From Verrucomicrobiota bacterium (GTDB lineage: Bacteria > Verrucomicrobiota > Verrucomicrobiia > Verrucomicrobiales > Verrucomicrobiaceae): a stretch of 5,406 nucleotides of DNA. Both the position numbers and the translations under genes were made by a program. The stretch covers positions 1-5,406 of the forward strand of contig JAIOQF010000304.1 in NCBI GenBank assembly GCA_021413535.1, in the 5' to 3' direction. A model generated the notes under the pieces. That model was not told the origin of the DNA. It worked only from the letters and a program-made list of their open reading frames with translations, and did no database searches. Each line of letters starts with the position of its first letter. The stretch's first letter is position 1. Below, in pieces: positions 1 to 5,406 of this stretch.

Positions 1-1423
1 CCTGCCGAACCATCTCGGATTCGACGAATACTTCTGCGGCACGATGCGACGCTATCACGCCTCGCATGGTCTTGATGGCAGGCCTTTCAAGGACGCGCCG
101 CATGTCGTCGCAGATGACCGTTTCCGCGTGGAAGTGCAGACCGAGGCCGCGCTTTCCTTCCTCGACCGCAGGGCAAAAATTCCCTCGCAACCCTGGTTCC
201 TCTACCTGGCGTGGTTTGCGCCGCACGTGCCGCTGGAGTCGCCAGAGCCGTGGTTTTCCCAAACTCCAAAAAACCTCCCAAAGGAACGCCGCCAGGCGCT
301 CGCGATGATCGCCGCAATGGACGACGGTCTCGGAAAAATCCGCGCCAAGCTGCGCGAGATGAACGCTGAAAAAAACACGCTCATCTTTTTCATCAGCGAC
401 AACGGCGCGCCGCTGAAACCCGGCGCTTGGGACGGCTCACTCAACGCCCCGCTCATCGGCGAAAAGGGCATGCTCACAGACGGCGGCACGCGCACGCCGT
501 TTGTCGCCGCGTGGCCCGGCGCCATTCCGGCGGGGCAGACTTACGAGCATCCCGTAATCAATCTCGACGTGACCGCCACCTCCGTCGCGCTGGCCGGTCT
601 GCCGCACGACAAAAAACTCGACGGCGTGAATCTCATGCCCTTCCTCACCGGCGCAAACAAGGCCGCGCCGCACGATTATCTGTTCTGGCGCTGGCGCTCG
701 CAGGCAGCGGTGCTGGAGTTCCCTTGGAAGCTCATCGTGCTCGGCGACCACGAGAAGTTCCTCTTCAACGTCACGAACCCCGAAGGCGAACTCGCCGCGA
801 ACAACCTGCTCGCGCAACATCCCGATGTAGTCGCGCGCTTGGAGAATAAACTTAAAGCCTGGAGCGCCACACTCAACCCGCCCGGCGTGCCGGAGCCGAA
901 GAACACGGAGGACGACAAGTTCTTTGCCGATCATGTCACTAAGACCATCTCGCCAGAACCAAAAGCCGGCGGCACAAATGTATCAATGCCTGCAACGGCG
1001 GATGAATCTACCGGCACGCAGGGCTGGCTGGGACGCAATTGCTCTCTCCAGACAAAAAATGGCGTGCTCGCCATCTCACAAGAAGCATCCTCGAAGGGTC
1101 CGGCGGTCATTACGCGCAACGCGCTGGATCTGCCCGGCCCCGTCACATTGACGGTGCGCATCCGCACTTCCGCCGGTGGAAAGGGCGCCGTGAGCTGGCG
1201 CGTGAAATCAGATGCTGACTTTCCGCCCGGACAGACCACCACCTTCGACTGGCCCGCCAGCCCGGAATGGCACGATGTCAAAATTGAAATGCCCGTCTCT
1301 GGCCGCCTCATCCATCTCCGAATCAATCTCCCAAGACCATCGCCGGAAACACAAATTCAGTCCATCACCTTGGAGGCTCGCGACGGAACCACCCGCACCT
1401 TCCATTTCGACAAACAGAAATAA
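1..1423 (+). CDS. Sulfatase (arylsulfatase A-like), 5'-truncated, with C-terminal beta-rich domain
   Basis: Probable sulfate-ester hydrolase of the alkaline-phosphatase superfamily (Sulfatase, PF00884), expected to act outside the cytoplasm on a sulfated glycan or aryl sulfate. The frame is open from the left edge (first full codon at base 2), giving 473 visible residues; the ATG at 44 is internal because family-like sequence (GFDEYF, residues 6-11) precedes it. Counting from base 2, visible family motifs are FLYLAWFAPHVPL (66-78, candidate sulfate-binding His75), AMDDGLGKI (105-113), ISDNG (131-135, metal-ligand Asp133/Asn134) and GEKGMLTDGGTRTPF (153-167, Lys155). The C-x-P/A-x-R formylglycine motif that supplies the catalytic residue lies upstream, so activity cannot be judged. 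Residues about 329-469 form an additional beta-rich region after the usual sulfatase end, perhaps a carbohydrate-binding-like sandwich. The gene ends in TAA, 95 bp before the SGNH hydrolase. The sulfatase family call is firm; substrate and subfamily are not assigned. Confidence 0.93.
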   Translation, partial: LPNHLGFDEYFCGTMRRYHASHGLDGRPFKDAPHVVADDRFRVEVQTEAALSFLDRRAKIPSQPWFLYLAWFAPHVPLESPEPWFSQTPKNLPKERRQALAMIAAMDDGLGKIRAKLREMNAEKNTLIFFISDNGAPLKPGAWDGSLNAPLIGEKGMLTDGGTRTPFVAAWPGAIPAGQTYEHPVINLDVTATSVALAGLPHDKKLDGVNLMPFLTGANKAAPHDYLFWRWRSQAAVLEFPWKLIVLGDHEKFLFNVTNPEGELAANNLLAQHPDVVARLENKLKAWSATLNPPGVPEPKNTEDDKFFADHVTKTISPEPKAGGTNVSMPATADESTGTQGWLGRNCSLQTKNGVLAISQEASSKGPAVITRNALDLPGPVTLTVRIRTSAGGKGAVSWRVKSDADFPPGQTTTFDWPASPEWHDVKIEMPVSGRLIHLRINLPRPSPETQIQSITLEARDGTTRTFHFDKQK

Positions 1424-1518
1424 TTTACCACTCTATCTTTCCGTAATACCGCAAGGCGGCGGCAATAAACACTCCTCGCTCGCGCTGCCATGCTCAAATT
1501 CCCAACTTCACAAAATTC
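1424..1518 (+). other. Intergenic spacer and leader of the SGNH hydrolase gene
   Basis: This 95-bp gap separates two co-directional genes. I see no clear rho-independent terminator: there is no strong GC hairpin followed by a T-run. There is also no convincing sigma-70 promoter. The 20 bases before the ATG at 1519 are poor in G and lack a GGAGG-like ribosome binding site. The spacer therefore does not show whether the downstream gene has its own promoter. Confidence 0.5.
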
Positions 1519-2331
1519 ATGAAACAAATTCATTTCCTGCTAACCATCTTATTCTTGGCTTTGCCCGCGATGGCACAGGACGATGCTCGGCAGCCCGCCT
1601 CCAAGACGAGCACGGACGCCCCGAAAACCACCCAGCCTCCAGCGAGGCAGGCGGAATTTTTCACACCGCAACCTGACAAGAAGGGCATGAAGGCCGCACC
1701 CGGCAAGGTTGACAGTTCTCTGCCCAATGTCCTCATTCTTGGTGACTCGATTTCCATCGCCTACACCGTTGAAGTGCGCGAGGGGCTTGCGGGCAAGGCC
1801 AACCTTTTCCGGCCAAAAGACAACTGCGGAGACACCCATGCAGGACTCGACAATCTCACCAAATGGCTTGGCTCGAACAAATGGGACGTCATTCATTTTA
1901 ACTGGGGCCTGCACGATCTTTGTTACCGCAATCCCAAGGCAGACAACCAGGGGCACCGCGACAAAGTGAACGGCAAGCAGTCCGTTCCACCTGCCGATTA
2001 CGAAAAGAATCTGGAGGAACTCGTCACACGCTTGAAGGCCACCGGCGCCAGTCTCATCTGGGCCAGCACGACCGTCGTGCCGGAGAACGAGGTCGGGCGT
2101 TTCGTCGGCGACGATTTAAAATACAACGCCATCGCCGCAAAAATCATGGAGCGCCATAGCATCCCCACTGACGACCTTTACGCAGTTTCAAAAAGTTTCG
2201 GCGGCAAGCACAGTGCCAGCCCCGGCAACGTGCACTTCAAGCCGGAAGGCTCCACCCTGCTCGCCAAACAGGTCGTGGCCAGCATCGAGACGGCTCTCCA
2301 AAAGCGCGAAATGGCGAAACCTGCGAAATAG
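1519..2331 (+). CDS. Secreted SGNH/GDSL-type hydrolase (probable esterase)
   Basis: A 270-residue exported hydrolase of the SGNH superfamily, likely an esterase that removes acyl groups from a carbohydrate or similar substrate (inference; substrate unknown). Residues 1-19 form a Sec signal peptide (hydrophobic run ILFLALPAMA, probable cleavage AMA|QDD). A Pro/Ala/Lys-rich linker follows to about residue 65. The catalytic domain starts at NVLILGDSISIAY, with nucleophile Ser77 in GDS (75-77). Block II is DNCGDT (101-106, Gly104) and block III is the variant NWGLHD (128-133). The C-terminal block is GNVHFKPEG (236-244) with candidate catalytic His239. The usual Asp three residues before this His is Gly236 and the intervening position is Asn237, so the triad acid is not evident. 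The start is chosen because it gives the signal peptide; there is no Shine-Dalgarno sequence before it. The gene lies between the sulfatase and the flavoprotein in the same direction, consistent with a shared glycan-processing role. Confidence 0.88.
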   Translation: MKQIHFLLTILFLALPAMAQDDARQPASKTSTDAPKTTQPPARQAEFFTPQPDKKGMKAAPGKVDSSLPNVLILGDSISIAYTVEVREGLAGKANLFRPKDNCGDTHAGLDNLTKWLGSNKWDVIHFNWGLHDLCYRNPKADNQGHRDKVNGKQSVPPADYEKNLEELVTRLKATGASLIWASTTVVPENEVGRFVGDDLKYNAIAAKIMERHSIPTDDLYAVSKSFGGKHSASPGNVHFKPEGSTLLAKQVVASIETALQKREMAKPAK

Positions 2332-2369
2332 TCCCGCAATCAAACGAGCTCCAACATTCATTACACTTG

Positions 2370-4526
2370 ATGAGACTCATCCACCACTTCACACTCGCCA
2401 TCGCCCTGATGCTGTCGGCCAGACTCCACGTCAGCGCGGCCCCGGAATCATCATCCGAACCGGCGCGATATGACGTGGTGGTAATCGGCGGCACGCCGGC
2501 TGGCATTGCTGCGGGCATCGCGGCGGCGCGCATGGGTAAGAGCGTCGTTATCGTCGAGCAGGCACCGGTGCTGGGCGGGGCGCTTTCCTCCGGCGTGCTC
2601 CGGCTGGACGACCAATATATCGAATCCAATACCGGCGTGATGGAGGAATTCCGCCAGCGCGTCACTGCGTATCACCGGGAAAAGTGCGCGGAAGACCCCA
2701 TCGTGAAAGCGCACTTAAAACAAGACCCGCGCCAGCGCTGGAACACCGCCGTCGGCCGTGCGTGGGAGCCGCACATTGCGGCGCGCATCTACGCGGAACT
2801 CGTCGCAGAGCAAAAGAGCATCACCACGCGCTTCAATGAAGTCCCGGTGGACGTGGTGATGAGCGGCGACCGTGTCACTGGCGTTATCACGCGCGACTAT
2901 GACCTGCAAGGCAGGCTCGGCGCTCGGCACACTTATATGGGCAGCGTCATCATTGACGCCACTTACGAAGCGGATCTCGCAGCGTTTGCCAAAGTCCCGT
3001 TCCGTATCGGGCGCGAAGCGCGTTCGCCGGAGGAGCCGCACGCTGGAAAAATCTACACCGACTTTTTCCGCAAAGTCTCCGACACACTGCCCAACACCAT
3101 CCTGCCCGGCAGCACTGGCGAGTCCGACGACCGCTCGATGGCGTTCACTTATCGCATCGTTGGGAAAAACTATGGCCGTCCGGATCATCCCTATCTTTTG
3201 AAAAGCCCGCCGCCCGGCTACGACCCGGCAAAATACGACTGGAACCCGAAGACGCCCGCCATCATCCCAAATGGAAAATTCGATTTGCTCGGAGTGAACT
3301 GGGGCGGCGACCTCACCGGTTATGGCACGCGCTGGGTGCTCGCCAATTGGGATGAGCGAGCGGAAATCGCGAAAATTTTCCGCAATCACGACCTCGGCTA
3401 TCTCTACTATATCCAGACCAAAGGCGGCTCGCCCAACATCGGCCTGCCCGACGATGAGTTCACCGACAACGGAAACTTCCCCTACCGCCTTTACGTCCGC
3501 CAGGGCCGCCGCATCGAGGGCCGATACACCGTGACCGAAAGCGACATGCACAAGGACCTTCGCGGAAACGGACTCCGCGGCCCGCTCCACGCCGACTCCG
3601 TGGCCATCGGCGTCTATAACGTGGATTCCCACCATGTGCAGAATCCGACCATGCGACCCGAACCGCGCTCCGGCCCCGGTGCCGCCGAGGGCACGCTCCA
3701 CACCTTCGACATCACCGCACCCTACCAGATACCCTACGGCGCACTGCTGCCGCGCGAACGCAAGGGCATCATCTTCCCCGTCGGCATTTCCAGCACCCAC
3801 ATCGCCATGAGCAGCATCCGCATGGAACCCGTGTGGTCGGAACTAGGCCAAGCCGCCGGTGTCGCCGCCGCACTGGCGATCACGCGCGGAGTGGAGCTGG
3901 CCGATGTGCCCGTGCCCGCCATCCAGAAGGAACTGCTGCGGCAAAAATGCGCGCTCATATTTTTCAGCGACCTGCCCGCCGATGCGCCTGCGTTTTACGC
4001 CGTGCAAAGGCTCAGTCTACTCGGCGCGGCAGGCGATCTCGGCATTGAAGATTTCTGCTGGAGCGATTCAAACTCCGAAAGACTTCGCGCTTATCCCGCA
4101 GCCTACGAATTCCGTCCGAACGATCTCAGCACGCGCGGCGAATTCGCACGGATGCTGGTGAAAGCCCTGCAAATCCCGCTCAGCATCACCGCCTCGCATT
4201 TCGAGGATGTGCCGCGCGGTCATCCCGCATTCAAATACATCGAAACCATCTACGATCACTCCACCCAATCTGCCAAACCTTTCCTCGACTATGAAGAGAG
4301 CGGCAAACCCAAAGCCAGGGGAAAAGCCAAAGCAGAAACCCGGACGGAATCACCCGCCGCCCGCGTTCACCCCGACGCCTCGTTGACCGGTGCTGACGCG
4401 GTCCGGATCCTGTCGGGAATGCTTCGTAAAGAATTGCCAGCCCCATCCAATCCAAACGCGAATCTTACGCGCGGCGAAGCGGCTCAAATGCTTTATCATC
4501 AGCTGGAAGCCCCGAACGAACCTTGA
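2370..4526 (+). CDS. Exported FAD-dependent oxidoreductase with C-terminal SLH-like modules
   Basis: A 718-residue flavoprotein of the FAD_oxidored type (PF12831); relatives are sometimes labelled 'xanthan lyase' without good support. Residues 1-24 look like a Sec signal peptide (TLAIALMLSARLHVSA|APES) with no twin-arginine. The FAD-binding Rossmann unit is YDVVVIGGTPAGIAAGIAAA (34-53), ending with acidic Glu63 in VIVEQ, followed by LGGALSSG (68-75). DATYEADL (196-203) and ISSTHIAMSS (473-482) with RMEPVWSELGQAAG (484-497) match the usual later flavin-contact segments of this fold. From about residue 535 the sequence turns into SLH-like modules: FRPNDLSTRGEFARMLVKAL (581-600), FEDVPRGHPAFKYIETIYD (611-629), a weaker copy at 666-684 and TRGEAAQMLYHQLE (700-713). 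A Lys/Ala/Arg-rich stretch (643-665) interrupts them. ATG 2370 is preferred over TTG 2367, which adds only one Met; neither has a Shine-Dalgarno. The substrate is unknown; context suggests oxidation of a sugar or polysaccharide-derived compound at the cell envelope. Confidence 0.88.
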   Translation: MRLIHHFTLAIALMLSARLHVSAAPESSSEPARYDVVVIGGTPAGIAAGIAAARMGKSVVIVEQAPVLGGALSSGVLRLDDQYIESNTGVMEEFRQRVTAYHREKCAEDPIVKAHLKQDPRQRWNTAVGRAWEPHIAARIYAELVAEQKSITTRFNEVPVDVVMSGDRVTGVITRDYDLQGRLGARHTYMGSVIIDATYEADLAAFAKVPFRIGREARSPEEPHAGKIYTDFFRKVSDTLPNTILPGSTGESDDRSMAFTYRIVGKNYGRPDHPYLLKSPPPGYDPAKYDWNPKTPAIIPNGKFDLLGVNWGGDLTGYGTRWVLANWDERAEIAKIFRNHDLGYLYYIQTKGGSPNIGLPDDEFTDNGNFPYRLYVRQGRRIEGRYTVTESDMHKDLRGNGLRGPLHADSVAIGVYNVDSHHVQNPTMRPEPRSGPGAAEGTLHTFDITAPYQIPYGALLPRERKGIIFPVGISSTHIAMSSIRMEPVWSELGQAAGVAAALAITRGVELADVPVPAIQKELLRQKCALIFFSDLPADAPAFYAVQRLSLLGAAGDLGIEDFCWSDSNSERLRAYPAAYEFRPNDLSTRGEFARMLVKALQIPLSITASHFEDVPRGHPAFKYIETIYDHSTQSAKPFLDYEESGKPKARGKAKAETRTESPAARVHPDASLTGADAVRILSGMLRKELPAPSNPNANLTRGEAAQMLYHQLEAPNEP
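3969..4523 (+). other. SLH-like repeat region of the flavoprotein (domain annotation)
   Basis: Residues about 534-718 of the flavoprotein. An SLH module usually reads as F-x-D-V-P-x-x-H-x-A followed by a helix, then F-R-P-x-x-x-x-T-R-x-E-F-A and a second helix. Here the second half of one module lies at 4104-4169 (FRPNDLSTRGEFARML), preceded by the degenerate opening SDLPADAPAFYAVQRL. A good first half lies at 4200-4256 (FEDVPRGHPAFKYIETIYD). A diverged second half (HPDASLTGADAVRIL) lies at 4365-4421, and a last truncated half at 4455-4508 (NLTRGEAAQML). SLH modules in other bacteria bind cell-wall polymers; here the ligand is unknown. The call rests on motif reading alone. Confidence 0.7.
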
Positions 4527-4576
4527 AGCCGCGCGGTCGCTGGAGCATTCGTCGCGTAGTGTCGCGGAAGATGTAT

Positions 4577-4598
4577 GTGGTGGCGGATGTCTCATACG
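4577..4598 (+). repeat. Left terminal inverted repeat
   Basis: It starts GTGGTGGCGGATGTC and ends CATACG. It pairs with 4770-4791 with a single mismatch (T at 4592 against G at 4776). Such a match over 22 bases at 170 bp separation is very unlikely by chance in a window of this size. Confidence 0.75.
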
Positions 4599-4706
4599 TC
4601 CTGGGGGCAGTGGATAAAAGTGGCTCATGCGGCCCTTCACATGAATGCTGACTTTCGCAGCAGGAAAAGCTTCGAACCGGTGCTGATAAGCCCCGCCTCC
4701 TTTGCT

Positions 4707-4730
4707 AATGCGGACAGGAATGTCCGCGTT
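4707..4730 (+). repeat. REP-like hairpin inside the inverted-repeat element
   Basis: GCGGACA (4710-4716), a GGAA loop (4717-4720) and TGTCCGC (4721-4727) form a perfect 7-bp stem. In plus-strand RNA it extends to 10 bp through a T·G wobble and two A-T pairs (AATGCGGACA with TGTCCGCGTT). It has no downstream T-run, so it is not a classical terminator. Its form resembles repetitive extragenic palindromes. Confidence 0.65.
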
Positions 4731-4769
4731 CCTTCTGGGAAGGCGATGGCTATTCTTCTGTCCAGATGG

Positions 4770-4791
4770 CGTATGGGACATCCGCCACCAC
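4770..4791 (-). repeat. Right terminal inverted repeat
   Basis: CGTATGGGACATCCGCCACC plus AC is the reverse complement of 4577-4598 with one mismatch. It ends only five bases past the stop codon of the minus-strand PEP-CTERM gene, so the element abuts that gene's 3' end. Confidence 0.75.
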
Positions 4792-4796
4792 GGCTA

Positions 4797-5406
4797 TCAG
4801 CGGTTCCGCCGGCGGCGCAGGAACAGCGCGGCCAGTCCGAAGAACATCAGCATCATGCGCCCGGGTTCAGGAATGACCACCACCACACCAAAGGTGCTGA
4901 ACGCGGTCGTGTCCCAGCTGTAGCCAGCCGCAAGACCCGGCAGCACCAGATCCGTCGCATTCGCTCCGAAGCTTCCACTATTGGCTCCTTGCGTCAGGTA
5001 TCCTACGTTATTCCAATCCAGCAGCTTGAAGATGCTGCCATAGGTGTAGGTAACTCCTGGATTCAGCCCACCGTCTGTCACAAAGACTGTCGGGTAGTTG
5101 CTGCTGCCTGACGAGTCCATCGTCAGGCTGCCGCCGATCTTGATGGTGTCGTAGTTGAAGTCCGTGCCCAAAGTCGTGATGCTGGAACTGCCCCAATAGC
5201 TGTCATACACGGTCTGCGAGGCAATTTGAGTCCCCGCACCGGTCGTGAGGTAATCCAACGCGCTACCGAGATACCAGTTGAAGCTGGGATCCACTTTGAA
5301 GCTCTCAGTCAGGCCCAACTGCACTTGCGATCCAGCGTTCACCGTCAGGCTCCCCCCGATGCTCAGGTAACCATTGGATGCTCCACCGGAGTCGCCGGGA
5401 CGAAGC
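4797..5406 (-). CDS. PEP-CTERM sorted surface protein, N-terminally truncated
   Basis: The C-terminal 202 residues of a larger exported protein; the frame is open to the right edge, and the GTG at 5342 is internal. The last 25 residues carry the PEP-CTERM sorting signal in its usual order: Pro-Glu-Pro at visible residues 179-181 (IPEPGR), a hydrophobic segment MMLMFFGLAALFL (184-196) and a basic tail RRRRNR (197-202). Such signals are recognised by an exosortase, which places the protein at the outer surface or in exopolysaccharide. The rest is rich in Gly, Ser, Thr, Asn and aromatic residues with short beta-strand patterns; IGGSLT occurs at visible residues 16-21 and 90-95, suggesting a beta-helix or autotransporter-type repeat architecture. 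The gene is convergent with the flavoprotein and not part of its unit. No enzymatic motif is seen. The sorting signal is clear; the role of the body is unknown. Confidence 0.85.
   Translation of the reverse strand, partial: LRPGDSGGASNGYLSIGGSLTVNAGSQVQLGLTESFKVDPSFNWYLGSALDYLTTGAGTQIASQTVYDSYWGSSSITTLGTDFNYDTIKIGGSLTMDSSGSSNYPTVFVTDGGLNPGVTYTYGSIFKLLDWNNVGYLTQGANSGSFGANATDLVLPGLAAGYSWDTTAFSTFGVVVVIPEPGRMMLMFFGLAALFLRRRRNR
5121..5138 (-). repeat. Coding repeat unit IGGSLT (second copy at 5343-5360)
   Basis: The 18 bases encoding IGGSLT at 5121-5138 recur at 5343-5360 with two mismatches, both in third codon positions on the minus strand. The two copies are 222 bp (74 residues) apart. They suggest repeating beta-strand units in the PEP-CTERM protein. 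Confidence 0.55.

Larger units (their letters stand above)
4577..4791. mobile_element. MITE-like or extragenic repeat element bounded by 22-bp inverted repeats
   Basis: A 215-bp segment in the gap between two convergent genes. Its ends are inverted copies of each other: 4577-4598 and 4770-4791 match at 21 of 22 positions. Weaker complementarity continues inward for about 14 bases. The interior has no convincing gene and carries a strong short hairpin (4707-4730). Small size, terminal inverted repeats, lack of coding capacity and an intergenic site fit a miniature inverted-repeat transposable element or a dispersed extragenic repeat. I find no clear target-site duplication at the flanks, and a single copy cannot show mobility. 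An alternative is a long-range structural element serving transcript ends from both sides. Confidence 0.5.

Noticed and set aside
1424..1449. Possible promoter TTTACC ... TAATAC before the SGNH hydrolase gene.
   Set aside because: Each box matches the sigma-70 consensus at only about half of its positions and the spacer is 14 bp, so it is not distinguishable from chance.
2367..2369. TTG as an alternative start of the flavoprotein.
   Set aside because: It is immediately followed by ATG 2370, adds only one residue and has no better ribosome binding site.
2715..3800. A 361-codon open frame on the minus strand, antisense to the flavoprotein gene.
   Set aside because: It lies wholly within a well-supported gene with clear FAD-binding motifs. 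Its product, rich in Val, Ala, Gly and Asp, is typical of an antisense shadow in GC-rich DNA, and no domain is recognisable.
4529..4567. CCGCG ... CGCGG pairing just after the flavoprotein stop as a terminator.
   Set aside because: The stem is only 5 bp with a 29-base loop and no T-run follows.
4646..4662. Second hairpin TGCTG/CAGCA inside the element.
   Set aside because: A 5-bp stem with a 7-base loop is too weak to annotate on its own.
4350..4781. A 143-codon minus-strand frame across the element and the 3' end of the flavoprotein gene.
   Set aside because: It overlaps the coding end of a real gene on the other strand, has biased composition (Arg, His, Pro) and is explained by the repeat.
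4570..4800. Target-site duplication flanking the inverted-repeat element.
   Set aside because: The bases outside the repeats (GATGTAT on the left, GGCTATC on the right) share no convincing direct repeat.
4575..5111. A 178-codon plus-strand frame starting in the inverted-repeat element.
   Set aside because: It reads through the element and then antisense through the PEP-CTERM gene. It has no ribosome binding site and no domain; repeat elements often yield such spurious frames.

Overview
The window suggests a GC-rich, Gram-negative-type bacterium of the Planctomycetota–Verrucomicrobiota–Lentisphaerota group, most likely Verrucomicrobiota. This is inferred from gene content: an arylsulfatase-like sulfatase, a planctomycete/verrucomicrobial style of secreted SGNH hydrolase, an exported FAD_oxidored-family flavoprotein, and a PEP-CTERM (exosortase-sorted) surface protein. 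No RNA gene or other phylogenetic marker is present, so the assignment is tentative.

Layout. Bases 1-1423 (+) hold the 3' part of a sulfatase; its start and its formylglycine motif lie left of the window. After 95 bp comes a complete secreted SGNH/GDSL-type hydrolase (1519-2331, +). After 38 bp more comes a complete exported FAD-dependent oxidoreductase with a C-terminal region resembling S-layer homology (SLH) modules (2370-4526, +). The three genes run in the same direction without a convincing terminator between them and may be one transcription unit. A 270-bp convergent intergenic region (4527-4796) follows. Most of it is occupied by a 215-bp segment bounded by near-perfect 22-bp inverted repeats, with a REP-like hairpin inside; it looks like a small non-coding mobile or extragenic repeat. 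From 4797 to the right edge, on the minus strand, lies the C-terminal part of a PEP-CTERM protein with beta-strand-rich repeats.

How the genes may work together (inference). Sulfate-ester removal (sulfatase), carbohydrate-ester removal (SGNH hydrolase) and oxidation (flavoprotein) would form a plausible exported set for processing a substituted polysaccharide. Two of the three have visible Sec-type signal peptides; the sulfatase N-terminus is missing. The SLH-like tail of the flavoprotein and the PEP-CTERM protein next door both point to the cell envelope. No system that is clearly new to science is visible. The two best leads are the flavoprotein–SLH fusion and the inverted-repeat element.
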